Shown here piece after piece: positions 37,663 through 47,643 of a stretch of DNA of 64,000 nucleotides; the stretch's first letter is position 1; every line of letters begins with the position of its first letter. Below the pieces are notes generated by a model. That model was not told the origin of the DNA. It was given only the letters and a program-made list of their open reading frames with translations, and did not search any database. Position numbers and translations under genes: made by a program. Location of the stretch: assembly GCF_001698125.1 (NCBI RefSeq), contig NZ_CP013854.1:2294001-2358000 (forward strand), written 5' to 3'. This DNA is from Pseudonocardia sp. HH130630-07. GTDB lineage: Bacteria; Actinomycetota; Actinomycetes; Mycobacteriales; Pseudonocardiaceae.

Positions 37663-38021
37663 CGCCGGGGGACCGTCGAAGGGGGCGGCACGACCGTGAA
37701 GGGGGGAGTGCGCGCGTCGTGGGGGACGACGTCACGCCGGCCGTGCAACCCGCCCGCGTCGCCGCCCGGCGGAGACCCTGCGCCCGGCACCCCGGATGGG
37801 CGTCGATCGCGCAAGGCCGCCGGGGAGATTACGAACAGGTATCGAAGAAATGAATGACGTGGCGCACAATCAGTGCATGACTGCGCTCACGACGATATTC
37901 GGGATTGTTCCACACTGGGAACGTCCTGGTTCGGAAACGGCTCCGCCCGGCCGCTGACCTGCATCGATCACCGGCCGGGCGGATATCCGCACGGAACGTC
38001 ACCGTATTCGGCGACGCCGCT
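37663..38021. other. Intergenic region upstream of the NlpC/P60 gene
   Basis: The 359 bp hold a G/C-rich likely 5' leader (37663-37820) and an AT-richer promoter part (about 37821-37930). GTTCC/GGAAC dyad arms occur near 37907-37921. I looked for a c-di-AMP riboswitch, common before such genes in actinobacteria, and could not match its conserved blocks. No gene is supported. Confidence 0.5.
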
Positions 38022-39101
38022 TCACTCGTCGATCTCGCCGCGGATGAACGCCTCGACCTTGTCCCGGGCCTCGGAGTCGCGGTACTGCTCCGGCGGCGAC
38101 TTCATGAAGTAGCTCGACGCGGAGAGGATCGGGCCGCCGATCCCGCGGTCCTTGGCGATCTTCGCCGCACGCACGGCGTCGATGATGATCCCTGCGGAGT
38201 TCGGGGAGTCCCAGACCTCGAGCTTGTACTCCAGGTTCAGCGGGACGTCGCCGAACGCGCGGCCCTCCAGGCGGACGTAGGCCCACTTGCGGTCGTCGAG
38301 CCAGGCCACGTAGTCCGACGGGCCGATGTGCACGTTGCCCCGGCCCATGTCCCGGTCCACCTGCGAGGTGACGGCCTGGGTCTTGGAGACCTTCTTGGAC
38401 TCCAGCCGCTCCAGCTCCTTCATGTTCAGGAAGTCCATGTTCCCGCCCACGTTGAGCTGCATCGTGCGGTCCAGCTGCACGCCACGGTCCTCGAACAGCT
38501 TCGCCAGCACCCGGTGCGTGATGGTGGCCCCGACCTGGGACTTGATGTCGTCGCCGACGATCGGCAGCCCGGCGGCGCGGAACTTCTCCGCCCACTCCGG
38601 GTCCGAGGCGATGAACACCGGCAACGCGTTGACGAAGGCGACGCCGGCGTCGATCGCGGCCTGCGCGTAGAACCGGTCGGCGTCCTCGCTGCCCACCGGC
38701 AGGTAGGACACGAGGACGTCCGCGCGCGCGTCCTTCAGCGCCTGCACGACGTCGACCGGCTCGTCGTCGGCCTCGGTGATCGTCTCGCGGTAGAAGCGGC
38801 CCAGCCCGTCGAGGGTCGGCCCGCGCTGCACGGTGACGCCCTGCGGCGGCACGTCGGCGATCTTCACGGTGTTGTTCTCGCTGGCCGCGATGGCGTCGGC
38901 GAGGTCGTGCCCGACCTTCTTCGCGTCCACGTCGAACGCGGCCACGAAGGTCACGTCCCGGACGTGGTAGCCGCCGAAGTCGACGTGCATCAGGCCGGGG
39001 ACCTGGGTCGACGGATCGGCGTCCGCGTAGTAGTGGACACCCTGGACCAGCGATGCCGCGCAGTTGCCCACGCCGACGACCGCGACCCGAACCTGGCTCA
39101 T
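38022..39101 (-). CDS. ino1: Inositol-3-phosphate synthase
   Basis: The 359-residue NAD-dependent enzyme converts glucose 6-phosphate to inositol 3-phosphate, the first step to mycothiol and phosphatidylinositol lipids. It shows [22 protein letters not shown] for [25 protein letters not shown] and the catalytic [11 protein letters not shown] region around 220-230. It is the shorter prokaryotic form. AGGAGGAG precedes the ATG. padR lies 1 bp upstream on the same strand, and the pair corresponds to M. tuberculosis Rv0046c-Rv0047c. Confidence 0.97.
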   Translation of the reverse strand: MSQVRVAVVGVGNCAASLVQGVHYYADADPSTQVPGLMHVDFGGYHVRDVTFVAAFDVDAKKVGHDLADAIAASENNTVKIADVPPQGVTVQRGPTLDGLGRFYRETITEADDEPVDVVQALKDARADVLVSYLPVGSEDADRFYAQAAIDAGVAFVNALPVFIASDPEWAEKFRAAGLPIVGDDIKSQVGATITHRVLAKLFEDRGVQLDRTMQLNVGGNMDFLNMKELERLESKKVSKTQAVTSQVDRDMGRGNVHIGPSDYVAWLDDRKWAYVRLEGRAFGDVPLNLEYKLEVWDSPNSAGIIIDAVRAAKIAKDRGIGGPILSASSYFMKSPPEQYRDSEARDKVEAFIRGEIDE

Positions 39102-39102
39102 G

Positions 39103-39720
39103 TCAGGCTCCTCCTGTTGTCTCGTCCTGTCGTACCCCGCCGTCGGCGGTGGTCCTCGGTTGGCGACCGTCCGTGGCTCCCTGCTCGGCCCGTTCGGTCG
39201 CGATCAGCTCGTTCAGCCAGCACACCTCGCGCTCGGAGTTCTCCAGCCCGAGGCGGTGCAGCTCGCGGGTGTAGCGGTCGACCGGCTCGGCGGTGAGGGC
39301 CGACCGCAGCTCGTCCCGGCGCTCGGTGATGGTGCTCCGGCGCCCCTCCAGGATGCGGATCCGGGTCTGGACCGGCGCGTGCGCGAAGAACGCGAGATGG
39401 ACGCGGAAACCGCCGTCCTGGAACGCCTGGGGCCCGGCGTCGTCGAGCATCCCGGCGAACCGCCGCCGGCCCGCGCCGGTGATCCGGTAGACGCGGCGGC
39501 CGCGCCGCGGCCATCCCGGGCCCGCCGGCTGGTCGCCGGGGTCCGCCCCGCAGCCGGTGTCGGCGATGAGCCCGGCCCGGACGAGCCGGCGCAGCGCGGG
39601 GTAGAGCGAGCCGTAGGAGAATGCACGGAGCCCGCCGAGCCGCCGGCCCAGCTGCTTGCGCAGCTCGTAGCCGTGCAACGGGCCCTCCTGGAGCAGGCCG
39701 AGCACGGCGAACTCCAGCAC
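39103..39720 (-). CDS. PadR-family transcriptional regulator
   Basis: A 205-residue regulator with the PadR winged helix at the N-terminus ([51 protein letters not shown]) and a helical C-terminal dimerisation part. The GTG follows AGGAGGTGA. It is co-transcribed with ino1 and probably controls that unit: a 17-bp palindrome at 39797-39813 lies 77 bp upstream of its start. Confidence 0.9.
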   Translation of the reverse strand: MLEFAVLGLLQEGPLHGYELRKQLGRRLGGLRAFSYGSLYPALRRLVRAGLIADTGCGADPGDQPAGPGWPRRGRRVYRITGAGRRRFAGMLDDAGPQAFQDGGFRVHLAFFAHAPVQTRIRILEGRRSTITERRDELRSALTAEPVDRYTRELHRLGLENSEREVCWLNELIATERAEQGATDGRQPRTTADGGVRQDETTGGA

Positions 39721-39796
39721 GGCTCACCTCCTGGGCTCCTGCGGGGCACCGGTATGCGCAACCGGTGGGCACCGGCCGGGTGCCGGACCGATCGAC

Positions 39797-39813
39797 TGTA
39801 TCGGTCCGATACA
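39797..39813. promoter_or_regulatory. Candidate PadR operator
   Basis: TGTATCGG and CCGATACA flank a single T, a perfect 17-bp dyad in the divergent gap between padR-ino1 and the DUF5318 gene. The location fits autoregulation; binding is inferred. Confidence 0.6.
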
Positions 39814-39902
39814 TCGCGGGCCCGGCTCGATGATCGTCATCACAGGCGGTGTGACCGGAGCGGCCGGTGGGTGAGGTCGCTCCCCGCGCGTACCCTGGTC
39901 GG

Positions 39903-40301
39903 GTGCTCAGCCCGCGACAGGTGGTGGACTACGCCCTGCAGCGCCGCGCGCTGCTGGTCGACGTCCGCGCCGGCCGGGTCGGTCCGGAGGAGGTGTGCGA
40001 CGCCGGTGCTTACCTGCATCGCGCCGCCCGATTCCACGGCACCCCGGTCGACCAGACCTGCCCGATGTGCGGCAGGGAGCAGCTCGACCAGGTCTCCTGG
40101 GTGTTCGGGGAGAGTCTCCGGCACGTCTCGGGATCGGCGCGTTCGAGCGCGGACCTGGAGCAGTTGGCCGCCACCACCGCCGAGTTCACGGTGCACGTGG
40201 TCGAGGTGTGCCGGACCTGCGGCTGGAACCATCTGGTCCGGTCGTACGTCCTCGGTACCGGCCGGCGTCAGCGCCGCGGCCCCAGGACCGCAGGTGGCTG
40301 A
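39903..40301 (+). CDS. DUF5318 zinc-ribbon protein
   Basis: A 132-residue protein of an actinobacterial family lying before ponA (M. tuberculosis Rv0049 position). Two CxxC pairs, TCPMCGREQLD and CRTCGWNHLV, would form a zinc ribbon; the N-terminus begins VLSPRQVVDYALQRRALLVD. TACCCT lies 6 nt before the GTG (39891-39896), so the mRNA is probably leaderless. Function unknown. Confidence 0.87.
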   Translation: MLSPRQVVDYALQRRALLVDVRAGRVGPEEVCDAGAYLHRAARFHGTPVDQTCPMCGREQLDQVSWVFGESLRHVSGSARSSADLEQLAATTAEFTVHVVEVCRTCGWNHLVRSYVLGTGRRQRRGPRTAGG

Positions 40302-40421
40302 GGACCTGCCCCCGCGACGAGCCGGGTCGGCCGCGTGCCGCCGGCCGCGTACGGACCACCGCCCCGGGCGCCCCCGCCCCGGCCGGCGGACCAGCGAGAC
40401 CGCACCCCACGGAGCTGCCCG

Positions 40422-43058
40422 GTGAACGACGAGCGCGACCCCCGGCGGGCCCCCGCCCCCGGCCCCCCGCCGCATCCCGGCCGCCCGCTCCCGCCCCCGG
40501 CTCCCCGGCCCGGTGCGGGGCAGCGACCGGGCGGCCCGCCGCCGCCCCCGCCGCAGCGTCCCGGACCGCCACCCGGCCGTCCGGCCGGCGGGCGTCCTCC
40601 CGGCCCGCCGCCGGGCGCCCGCCCGCCGGGCCCGCCGCCCGGTCCCCGGCCGGGCCCGCCGCCGTCGCAGCCGCCACCGTCCCAGGCCCCGCCGCCGCTG
40701 CTGACCCACGACGACTCCGGCGTCGGGCACTTCGGCCCGGTCAGCCAGCCGTTCCCGGCCCAGCAGCCGCCGCCGCAGACCGCGGCGATGGGGCCGGGAC
40801 CGGATCGGACCGGTCGCAACGGCGGTGGCGGGCCACCCGGGCGCACCGACGGCAGCCGTCCCGGCGACGGCGGCGACGGCAGGCGCCCGGGCCGCCGGCG
40901 CCGGATCCGGAACTGGCTGCTCGGGCTGGCCGCGCTCGCGGTCGTCGGCCCGCTGGTCGCGTTCGCGATCGGCTGGCTGGTCATCCCGGTGCCCACCGCC
41001 GACGAGATCGCGGTCACCCAGGTCTCGACGTTCACCTACACCGACGGCGCGCCGCTGGCGACCGTCCGCCCGGACAACGTCAACCGGATCAGCGTCCCGC
41101 TGGACCAGGTCCCGGTGCACGTCCAGCAGGCGGTGCTGGCGGCCGAGGACCGGTCCTTCTTCTCCAACCCCGGCTTCGACATCAGCGGCATCGGGCGGGC
41201 GGTGCTCAACCAGCTCACCGGCGGCAGCGGTGGCGGCTCGACGATCACCCAGCAGTACATCAAGGTGACCACCGGCAACGACCAGTACTCGCTGTTCCGC
41301 AAGTTCCGCGAGGTGGTGCTCGCGGCGAAGATGTCCAAGGACATGACCAAGGAGCAGATCCTCGAGAACTACCTCAACGCGATCTACCTCGGCCGTGGGG
41401 CCTACGGCGTGCAGGCGGCGGCCCAGGCGTACTTCGGGAAGAACGTCGCGGACCTGACCCCGTCCGAGGGCGCGATGATCGCCGGGCTGATCCAGTCGCC
41501 GTCCCGGTGGGACCCGGCGAAGAACCTGGAGACCTCCCAGAAGCGCTGGACGTTCGTGCTCGACGGGATGGTGGCCCAGGGCTGGATGGCGGCCGGGGAG
41601 CGCTCCCAGCAGCAGTTCCCGCAGTGGCGGGAGTCCTCGGGCAACGAGGGCGGCGGGATCCCCGGCGACGACCGCGGGCACATCTACAACGCCGCCCGTG
41701 CCGAGCTCGACCGGCTCGGGATCTCCGAGACCGAGATCAACACCCAGGGCCTCACGGTCACCACGACGATCGACCCGAAGGCCCAGGAGAACGCCGCCGA
41801 GGCCGCCCAGGAGGTCATGGAGGGCCAGCCCGACAACCTGCGCACCTCGCTGGTGTCGGTGGACCCGAAGACCGGGGCCGTCCTCGCCTACTACGGCGGG
41901 GACAACGGCGTCGGCCTGGACTACGCGAGCGTGCTCAAGCAGCCCGGGTCGTCGTTCAAGCCGTTCGTGCTGGCCGCGGCGTTGCAGGCACCGGACCCGA
42001 TCGGGCTCGGCGCGACCTACGACGGGTCGTCGCCGCAGGAGCTGGCCGGGACCAGGGTCACCAACTCCGAGGGTGTGAGCTGCGCGAACTGCTCGGTCAA
42101 GACGGCCATGACGCAGTCGATCAACACCGTCTTCTACCGGATGGGCCTCGACGTGGGCCCGCAGAAGGTCGCCGAGGCCGCGCACCAGGCCGGTATCCCG
42201 GCGGACCTGCTCCCCAACCCCACCGGCGGCATCTCGCTGGGTGACCGCGAGGTGCACCCGGAGGACATGGCGGCCGCCTACGCGACGTTCGCCGCGGACG
42301 GCACGCGGCGCGAGCCGTTCCTGGTGTCGCGGGTGACGGCGAGCGACGGCCGGGTGGTCTACGAGCGCGGGTCGACCGACACCGGGCAGCAGGTCATGGA
42401 GTCCGAGGTGGCGCGCAACGTCACCGAGTCGATGACCGACGTCGCGGGGTCCTCGCGGATCGCGCTGAGCGGCGGCCGCCCGGTCGCGGTCAAGACCGGG
42501 ACGGTGCAGAGCGCGACCGAGGGCCAGAACAACGACGCGTGGACCGTCGGCTACACGCCGTCGGTGTCCACGGCGGTCTGGGTCGGCACCGACGACAACA
42601 CCCCGATCCGGAACTCCTCGGGGCAGGCGATCTACGGCCGGATGCTGCCCGGCTCGATCTGGCAGTCGTTCATGGACGGCGTGCTGGACGGCACCCCGGT
42701 CGAGCAGTTCTCCGGGTTCCAGCCGATCGGGCAGGCCCCGGCGCGGGAGGCGTCCACCGGTGACGGCGAGCAGTCGGGCGACCGCAACGGTGAGGACGGC
42801 GAGCGGTCCGGCCGGGACGGGTCCGAGGACGGGCGCGGCGACTCCGGCCGGGACGAGAGCGGCCGCGGCGACGAGGACGGCTCGTCCGGCGACGGCGACT
42901 CCGGTCGTGGCGACGGCGGCGACTCCGGCGACGAGGGCGGCCGGGGCGACGGCGGCGGCGACTCCGGCGGCGACGGTGGCGGCGACTCCGGTGGTGACGG
43001 CGGTGGCGACGGCGGCTCGGGCCGCGACGACGGTGGCGACGGCGGGGGCGGCAACTGA
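40422..43058 (+). CDS. ponA: Class A penicillin-binding protein (PonA-type)
   Basis: The 878-residue bifunctional enzyme polymerises and crosslinks peptidoglycan. It has a cytoplasmic Pro/Gly/Arg-rich N-terminus (1-155), a membrane anchor ([23 protein letters not shown]), a GT51 domain with LAAEDRSFF near residue 242 and [11 protein letters not shown], and a transpeptidase domain with SSFK near 509, SIN in TQSINTVFY and KTG in [10 protein letters not shown] near 690. The last ~95 residues are a Gly/Asp/Ser repeat tail; no PASTA domain is seen. The GTG follows GGAG. Its stop overlaps the likely start of the GT87 gene. Confidence 0.95.
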   Translation: MNDERDPRRAPAPGPPPHPGRPLPPPAPRPGAGQRPGGPPPPPPQRPGPPPGRPAGGRPPGPPPGARPPGPPPGPRPGPPPSQPPPSQAPPPLLTHDDSGVGHFGPVSQPFPAQQPPPQTAAMGPGPDRTGRNGGGGPPGRTDGSRPGDGGDGRRPGRRRRIRNWLLGLAALAVVGPLVAFAIGWLVIPVPTADEIAVTQVSTFTYTDGAPLATVRPDNVNRISVPLDQVPVHVQQAVLAAEDRSFFSNPGFDISGIGRAVLNQLTGGSGGGSTITQQYIKVTTGNDQYSLFRKFREVVLAAKMSKDMTKEQILENYLNAIYLGRGAYGVQAAAQAYFGKNVADLTPSEGAMIAGLIQSPSRWDPAKNLETSQKRWTFVLDGMVAQGWMAAGERSQQQFPQWRESSGNEGGGIPGDDRGHIYNAARAELDRLGISETEINTQGLTVTTTIDPKAQENAAEAAQEVMEGQPDNLRTSLVSVDPKTGAVLAYYGGDNGVGLDYASVLKQPGSSFKPFVLAAALQAPDPIGLGATYDGSSPQELAGTRVTNSEGVSCANCSVKTAMTQSINTVFYRMGLDVGPQKVAEAAHQAGIPADLLPNPTGGISLGDREVHPEDMAAAYATFAADGTRREPFLVSRVTASDGRVVYERGSTDTGQQVMESEVARNVTESMTDVAGSSRIALSGGRPVAVKTGTVQSATEGQNNDAWTVGYTPSVSTAVWVGTDDNTPIRNSSGQAIYGRMLPGSIWQSFMDGVLDGTPVEQFSGFQPIGQAPAREASTGDGEQSGDRNGEDGERSGRDGSEDGRGDSGRDESGRGDEDGSSGDGDSGRGDGGDSGDEGGRGDGGGDSGGDGGGDSGGDGGGDGGSGRDDGGDGGGGN

Positions 43059-44566
43059 TCCCGTCCGGCCGTCCCGGACCCGGCTCGACCGTCGAGCGGG
43101 CCGGTGACGGCCCGGCCGACCGGGTCACCCCGAGCTGGAGCGAGCCGCTGGCCCGCTCGGCCAGCCGCCTGGCCGGGGGCCCGCTCGGCCGGCACGCGCT
43201 GGTCGGCCGCTCCCGGTACTGGACCCCGCTGCGGGTGGTCCTGCTGTTCGCGGTGCTGGTGCTCGCGCTCGGCTGGCTCGGCAAGGCGGCGTGCCTGCAG
43301 CAGTACCGCACGGACGACGGCACGCTCGCCCTGGACTGGCGCGAGGACCGTCAGTACGTCGCGATGTGCTACTCTGACACGGTCCCGCTCTACGGCCTGG
43401 AGGGGCTCGCCGACGACGCAGTCCCCTACCGCGACTCCTGGTCCGAGACCCGCGCCGACGGCTCGCAGTCCGAGCGCTACATGGAGTACCCGGTGGTCAC
43501 CGGGTTCTTCCAGTACCTGAACGCCCAGCTCACCGACGGCTGGCTCTGGCTGGCGGACCGGCTGCCGCTGCCCGGGGCGCTCGCCGTCGTCGTGTACTTC
43601 GACATCACCGCGGTGTGGCTGGCGGCCGCCTGGCTAACGGTGGTCTGGGCGGTGCTGGCCCTGCGGCCCGAACGGCCGTGGGACGCCGCGCTGGTCGCGC
43701 TGTCCCCGCTGGTCGTCGTGCACGCGTTCACCAACTTCGACACGCTGACCGTCGCGCTCGCCACCGGCGGCCTGCTGGCCCTGCGCCGGGACCGGCCCGG
43801 CTGGGCGGGGGTGCTGATCGGGCTCGGTGCCGCGGCGAAGCTCTACCCGGCTCTGCTCCTGCTGCCGATCCTGCTGGTCGGCCTGCGCCGGCGCGGCGAC
43901 GGCGGGCTGCCGCGGGCGGTCCGGGTGATCGCGGCGGCGGCCGTCACCTGGCTCGCGGTGAACCTCCCGGTCGCACTGGCCTGGTGGCCGGGCTGGTCGG
44001 AGTTCTTCACGCTGAACCGCACCCGCCCCGCGGACCCGGACTCGATCTGGTTCGCGCTGTCGACGTTCACCGGCTGGTCCGGGTTCGACGGGCAGCTGGC
44101 CGACGGTGCGGCCCCGGCCGTGCTCAACGCGGTGACGGCGGCGCTGATGGCGCTCGCGTTCGCCGCGATCGCCTGGCTGGCGTGGCGGGCACCCCGCCCA
44201 CCGGCCGTCGCCGAGCTGGGCTTCCTCGTGGTGGCGGCCTTCCTGCTGCTCAACAAGGTGTGGAGCCCGCAGTACTCGCTGTGGCTGGTGCCGCTCGCCG
44301 TGCTGGCCCTGCCGCGCTGGCGGTTGCTGCTGGCCTGGATGACGGTGGACGCGCTGGTCTGGGTGCCGCGGATGCTCCAGTACCTCGGGGAGGACGCGAA
44401 GGGCCTGCCGATCGAGCCGTTCCTGGTCACCGTGCTGGTGCGGGACGCCGTGGTGGTCGCGTTGTGCGTGCTCGTCGTACGCCAGGTGCTGCGGCGGGAA
44501 CCGGCGCCGGACCGCGACCCGGACCCGGTGTGGCCGCGCCGGCCGGTCCCGGTCGCGGCGGGCTGA
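43055..44566 (+). CDS. GT87/DUF2029-like polytopic membrane protein, probable CTG start
   Basis: A roughly 503-residue membrane protein, counterpart of M. tuberculosis Rv0051. Conserved sequence begins [23 protein letters not shown], well before the first GTG in frame (43235), so the gene must start upstream. In that frame no ATG, GTG or TTG occurs between the stop at 42995 and 43235. CTG at 43055 overlaps the ponA stop (CTGA) behind a GGGGGCGG stretch and is the best candidate. About ten helices follow. GT87 members are polyprenyl-phosphate-dependent glycosyltransferases for envelope glycans; the donor here is unknown. Confidence 0.75.
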   Translation: MIPSGRPGPGSTVERAGDGPADRVTPSWSEPLARSASRLAGGPLGRHALVGRSRYWTPLRVVLLFAVLVLALGWLGKAACLQQYRTDDGTLALDWREDRQYVAMCYSDTVPLYGLEGLADDAVPYRDSWSETRADGSQSERYMEYPVVTGFFQYLNAQLTDGWLWLADRLPLPGALAVVVYFDITAVWLAAAWLTVVWAVLALRPERPWDAALVALSPLVVVHAFTNFDTLTVALATGGLLALRRDRPGWAGVLIGLGAAAKLYPALLLLPILLVGLRRRGDGGLPRAVRVIAAAAVTWLAVNLPVALAWWPGWSEFFTLNRTRPADPDSIWFALSTFTGWSGFDGQLADGAAPAVLNAVTAALMALAFAAIAWLAWRAPRPPAVAELGFLVVAAFLLLNKVWSPQYSLWLVPLAVLALPRWRLLLAWMTVDALVWVPRMLQYLGEDAKGLPIEPFLVTVLVRDAVVVALCVLVVRQVLRREPAPDRDPDPVWPRRPVPVAAG

Positions 44567-44587
44567 TCCCCCGTGCAGGATCGCGGC

Positions 44588-45277
44588 ATGGGCGACGGCG
44601 CGGCAGTACCGGAGCAGGTCCCGGAGCAGGTGGCCGACCGGTTGCGCGAGCGGGTCCGCGACGCGCTGGCCGTGCTCGGGCCGGAGCAGCGGATCGCCGC
44701 GACCGAGGCCGAACGGGCCGGGCGGCGACCGGCCGCCGTCACGATGACGTTGCTGCCGGTGCCCGGCGCCACCGGGACGGGCCCGCTGGCGCAGGAGGTC
44801 GCGTTCGTCCTGACCCGCCGGGCCCGCTCGCTGCGGGCGCACTCCGGGCAGTGGGCGCTGCCGGGCGGCCGGATCGACGCCGGTGAGACGGCCGAGCAGG
44901 CCGGGCGGCGGGAGGTTGCCGAGGAGGTCGGGCTCGACCTCGGCCCGGACCGGGTGCTGGGCCTGCTCGACGACTACCCGACCCGCTCCGGCTACGTGAT
45001 CACGCCGGTCGTGCTGTGGGCCGGGGGTGCCGGGGAACCGGTGCCGAACCCGGACGAGGTCGCCGAGCTGCACCGGCCCCCGCTGGCGGAGATCGACGGC
45101 GAGCCCCGGTTCCTGACGATCCCGGAGTCCGACGCCCCGGTGATCCAGGTGCCGCTGTTCGACCGGTTCGTGCACGCCCCCACCGGAGCGGTGCTCCACC
45201 AGTTCCGCGAGGTCGTCCTGCACGGCAGGCGCACCAGGGTGGCGCACCTGGAACAGCCGGTGTTCGCCTGGCGGTGA
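44588..45277 (+). CDS. NUDIX hydrolase, CoA diphosphatase-like
   Basis: A 229-residue protein with LRAHSGQWALPGGRIDAGETAEQAGRREVAEEVGL, combining the UPF0035-type block before the Nudix box with a complete GX5EX7REXXEEXG. That pattern is seen in coenzyme A pyrophosphatases. The ATG at 44588 has a CAGGAT hexamer 6 nt upstream; a GTG at 44573 is the alternative. It converges on the endonuclease IV gene with 1 bp between stops. Confidence 0.85.
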   Translation: MGDGAAVPEQVPEQVADRLRERVRDALAVLGPEQRIAATEAERAGRRPAAVTMTLLPVPGATGTGPLAQEVAFVLTRRARSLRAHSGQWALPGGRIDAGETAEQAGRREVAEEVGLDLGPDRVLGLLDDYPTRSGYVITPVVLWAGGAGEPVPNPDEVAELHRPPLAEIDGEPRFLTIPESDAPVIQVPLFDRFVHAPTGAVLHQFREVVLHGRRTRVAHLEQPVFAWR

Positions 45278-45278
45278 G

Positions 45279-46052
45279 TCAGGCGACGACCGCGCCGCGC
45301 AGGAACGCGATGTCGCGGGCCTGTCCCTCGGCCGGCGTCTCCACCACGACCGGTGCCCCGGCCTCGGCCACGACGGCGGCCAGCTCGTCCGGCGGGATCG
45401 TCCCGGAGTCGATGTTCGCGTGCCGGTCCCGTGCGGAGTCGAACGGGTCGCGCGAGTTGTTGAGGTGGATCAGGTCGATCCGGCCGGTGATGGCCCTGGT
45501 GCGCTCCACGATCCCGGCCAGTTCCTCGCCGCCGGCGAAGGCGTGGCAGGTGTCGAGGCAGAAACCGACCCCGAACTCCCCGACCGCGTCCCAGAGCCGG
45601 GCGAGCGCGTCGAACCGGCGGGCCATCGCGTTGTCGCCGCCAGCGGTGTTCTCGATCAGGACCGGTACGTCGAACCCGTGCTCGCCGGCCTGGCGCTCCA
45701 CGAACTTGCGCCAGTTGTCGACGCCGGTGGCCGGGTCCTCGCCCGCGGTCACGTGCCCGCCGTGCACCACCAGCCCGAACGCGCCGACCTCCGCCGCACC
45801 GGCCAGGTGCTGCTGGACGATCTTGCGCGACGGGATGCGGATCCGGTTGTTCGTCGAGGCGACGTTCGCGACGTAGGGGGCGTGCACCACCACCGCCACG
45901 TCGGAGCCGGCCAGCTCGGCGGCCCGCGGGTGCGGCGGCGGCTTCTTCCAGCCCTGGGGGTCGGACAGGAACAGCTGGATCACCTCGGCGCCCACCTCAC
46001 CGGCCGCGGCCAGCGGATCCTCGGCGTCCCGGACGTGCGCTCCGATCTGCAT
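45279..46052 (-). CDS. nfo: Deoxyribonuclease IV (AP endonuclease)
   Basis: The 257-residue TIM-barrel, zinc-dependent endonuclease cuts abasic sites. Zinc ligands are in VVVHAPYVAN, VVHGGHVTAG, LIENTAGGDN, FCLDTCHAFAGG, LIHLNNSRDPFDSARDRHANI and VVETP. The ATG has TACCGT 6 nt upstream (46059-46064) and no ribosome binding site, so it appears leaderless. Two copies of the 49-bp palindrome lie upstream at 46137-46250. Confidence 0.96.
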   Translation of the reverse strand: MQIGAHVRDAEDPLAAAGEVGAEVIQLFLSDPQGWKKPPPHPRAAELAGSDVAVVVHAPYVANVASTNNRIRIPSRKIVQQHLAGAAEVGAFGLVVHGGHVTAGEDPATGVDNWRKFVERQAGEHGFDVPVLIENTAGGDNAMARRFDALARLWDAVGEFGVGFCLDTCHAFAGGEELAGIVERTRAITGRIDLIHLNNSRDPFDSARDRHANIDSGTIPPDELAAVVAEAGAPVVVETPAEGQARDIAFLRGAVVA

Positions 46053-46136
46053 GCCGCCACGGTAGCGAGCGCACCGGCCCGCCCACCCACCCCGCGGCCC
46101 CACCCGCCCCGCGCCCACTCGCCCCCGCGGCCGGCC

Positions 46137-46185
46137 CACTCATGGAGCCAGAGCCTCGTCCCACCGGGCCGAAGCTCCATGAGTA
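46137..46185. repeat. 49-bp palindromic repeat, copy 4 (first of doublet B)
   Basis: Left arm CACTCATGGAGCCAGAGCC, right arm GGCCGAAGCTCCATGAGTA. Inner arm bases differ from the other copies, but length and ends are kept. A 16-bp spacer separates it from copy 5. Confidence 0.88.
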
Positions 46186-46201
46186 CATCCGGCCCGGGGT
46201 G

Positions 46202-46250
46202 CACTCATGGAGCGAAAGCCCGGCGACGCGAGGCTTTAGCTCCATGAGTG
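46202..46250. repeat. 49-bp palindromic repeat, copy 5 (second of doublet B)
   Basis: Left arm CACTCATGGAGCGAAAGCC, right arm GGCTTTAGCTCCATGAGTG, starting exactly 65 bp after copy 4. The inner AAAGCC/GGCTTT change is matched on both arms. It lies in the divergent nfo-rpsF gap, so it is not after any gene. Confidence 0.9.
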
Positions 46251-46387
46251 CGGCTGCGGCGGGGTGAGCGGCGGCGGGGTGGGTGGGCGTACCCGCAGGT
46301 CGGGGGCCGAGGGGGCGTTGGTAGCCTGCTCGGAGCCATCCCGGTGGTGCGGCGCGATCTGTGTGCCGTGGACCGCCGGGGTGTGTT

Positions 46388-46453
46388 GAGAACCTCCTGT
46401 CGCGGCCGTCCGGGTCGCGACCGTCACGAGTCCATAGGAGGTGAGTGGTTCTC
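46388..46453 (+). ncRNA. rpsF leader hairpin sequestering the Shine-Dalgarno
   Basis: GAGAACCTCCT (46388-46398) can pair with AGGAGG (46436-46441) and GTTCTC (46448-46453), leaving TGAGTG as a bulge, so the SD is buried. Inside, GTCGCG/CGCGAC (46399-46421) close a loop holding GCCGTCCGGG. The form and position agree with S6:S18 autoregulatory leaders known before rpsF in bacteria; a CCG in the loop is consistent with that motif, but the assignment is inferred. Confidence 0.55.
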
Positions 46454-46768
46454 ATGCGTCATTACGAGGTCATGGTCATCCTCGACGGAAGCCTGGACGA
46501 GCGCACCGTGCAGCCGTCCCTGGAGCAGTTCCTCACCGTCGTGAAGAGCGACGGCGGATCGGTCGAGAAGATCGAGGTCTGGGGCAAGCGCCGCCTGGCC
46601 TACGAGATCCGGAAGCAGAGCGAGGCCATCTACGCGGTCGTCGAGATCGCCGCGGAGCCGGCCACGGTCACCGAGCTGGACCGCCAGCTGGGTCTGAACG
46701 AGTCCGTGCTGCGCACCAAGGTGCTGCGCAAGGACCTCACCCGCACGCCGGCGCCCGCCGCAGACTGA
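46454..46768 (+). CDS. rpsF: 30S ribosomal protein S6
   Basis: A 104-residue S6 with [45 protein letters not shown] and [14 protein letters not shown]. The ATG at 46454 matches the family start; AGGAGGTGAG lies about 9-18 nt upstream. First gene of the rpsF-ssb-rpsR-rplI unit. S6 with S18 may repress the operon through the upstream leader. Confidence 0.98.
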   Translation: MRHYEVMVILDGSLDERTVQPSLEQFLTVVKSDGGSVEKIEVWGKRRLAYEIRKQSEAIYAVVEIAAEPATVTELDRQLGLNESVLRTKVLRKDLTRTPAPAAD

Positions 46769-46779
46769 GAGGACCCGTC

Positions 46780-47337
46780 ATGGCCGGAGAGACCGTGATC
46801 ACCGTCGTGGGCAACCTGACGGCGGATCCCGAGCTGCGCTTCACACCCTCCGGCGCCGCGGTCGCCAACTTCACCGTCGCGTCCACCCCGCGCACCTTCG
46901 ACCGCCAGTCCGGCGAGTGGAAGGACGGCGAGGCACTGTTCCTGCGCTGCAACATCTGGCGCCAGGCGGCGGAGAACGTCGCCGAGTCACTGACCCGCGG
47001 TGCGCGGGTCGTGGTCCAGGGCCGGCTCCGCCAGCGCTCCTTCGAGACGAAGGAGGGCGAGAAGCGCACCGTCGTGGAGATGGAGGTCGACGAGGTCGGC
47101 CCCTCGCTCCGCTACGCGACCGCCAAGGTCAACAAGGTCAACCGGGGCGGAGGCTCCGGTGGCTTCGGTGGCGGCGGCGGTTACGACGGCGGCGGTAGCG
47201 GCTTCGGCGGTGGCGGCGGCCAGCAGGGCGGCGGCGGCAACTCCGGGGGCGGCAACTCCGGCGGCTATGACGATCCCTGGGGTTCGGCCCCGCCCGCCGG
47301 CAGTGGCGCGGCGTCGAACGACGAACCCCCGTTCTGA
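46780..47337 (+). CDS. ssb: Single-stranded DNA-binding protein
   Basis: A 185-residue SSB with an N-terminal OB fold ([61 protein letters not shown]), a Gly-rich linker from ~125 with repeated GGGGG blocks, and the acidic DEPPF tip that binds partner proteins. It lies 11 bp after rpsF, as in most actinobacteria. Confidence 0.98.
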   Translation: MAGETVITVVGNLTADPELRFTPSGAAVANFTVASTPRTFDRQSGEWKDGEALFLRCNIWRQAAENVAESLTRGARVVVQGRLRQRSFETKEGEKRTVVEMEVDEVGPSLRYATAKVNKVNRGGGSGGFGGGGGYDGGGSGFGGGGGQQGGGGNSGGGNSGGYDDPWGSAPPAGSGAASNDEPPF

Positions 47338-47389
47338 TCCACGCACCCACCGTCCGCGACGGGCGGTGGACGACTCCAGGAGCACCACC

Positions 47390-47626
47390 ATGGCCAAGGC
47401 CATCGTGCGCAAGCCGAAGAAGAAGGTCTGCGCGTTCTGCAAGGACAAGGCGCAGGCGATCGACTACAAGGACACCGGCCTGCTGCGGAAGTTCATCTCC
47501 GACCGGGGCAAGATCCGGGCCCGCCGGGTGACCGGCAACTGCCGTCAGCACCAGCGGGACGTCGCCGTCGCGGTCAAGAACTCCCGCGAGGTGGCGCTGC
47601 TGCCCTACACCTCGACCGCGCGCTGA
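47390..47626 (+). CDS. rpsR: 30S ribosomal protein S18 (zinc-ligand type)
   Basis: A 78-residue S18. It keeps VCAFC near residues 13-17 and GNCRQHQRD near 49-57, that is, the cysteine-bearing C+ form that binds zinc. Actinobacteria often also encode a C-minus paralogue under Zur control elsewhere; this one is the housekeeping copy by position. CCAGGAG precedes the ATG. Confidence 0.97.
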   Translation: MAKAIVRKPKKKVCAFCKDKAQAIDYKDTGLLRKFISDRGKIRARRVTGNCRQHQRDVAVAVKNSREVALLPYTSTAR

Positions 47627-47643
47627 GACAGGGGAGAACGCAG

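Noticed and set aside
37663..37830. c-di-AMP riboswitch upstream of the NlpC/P60 gene
   Set aside because: Expected by analogy with other actinobacteria, but I could not match the conserved blocks in this leader.
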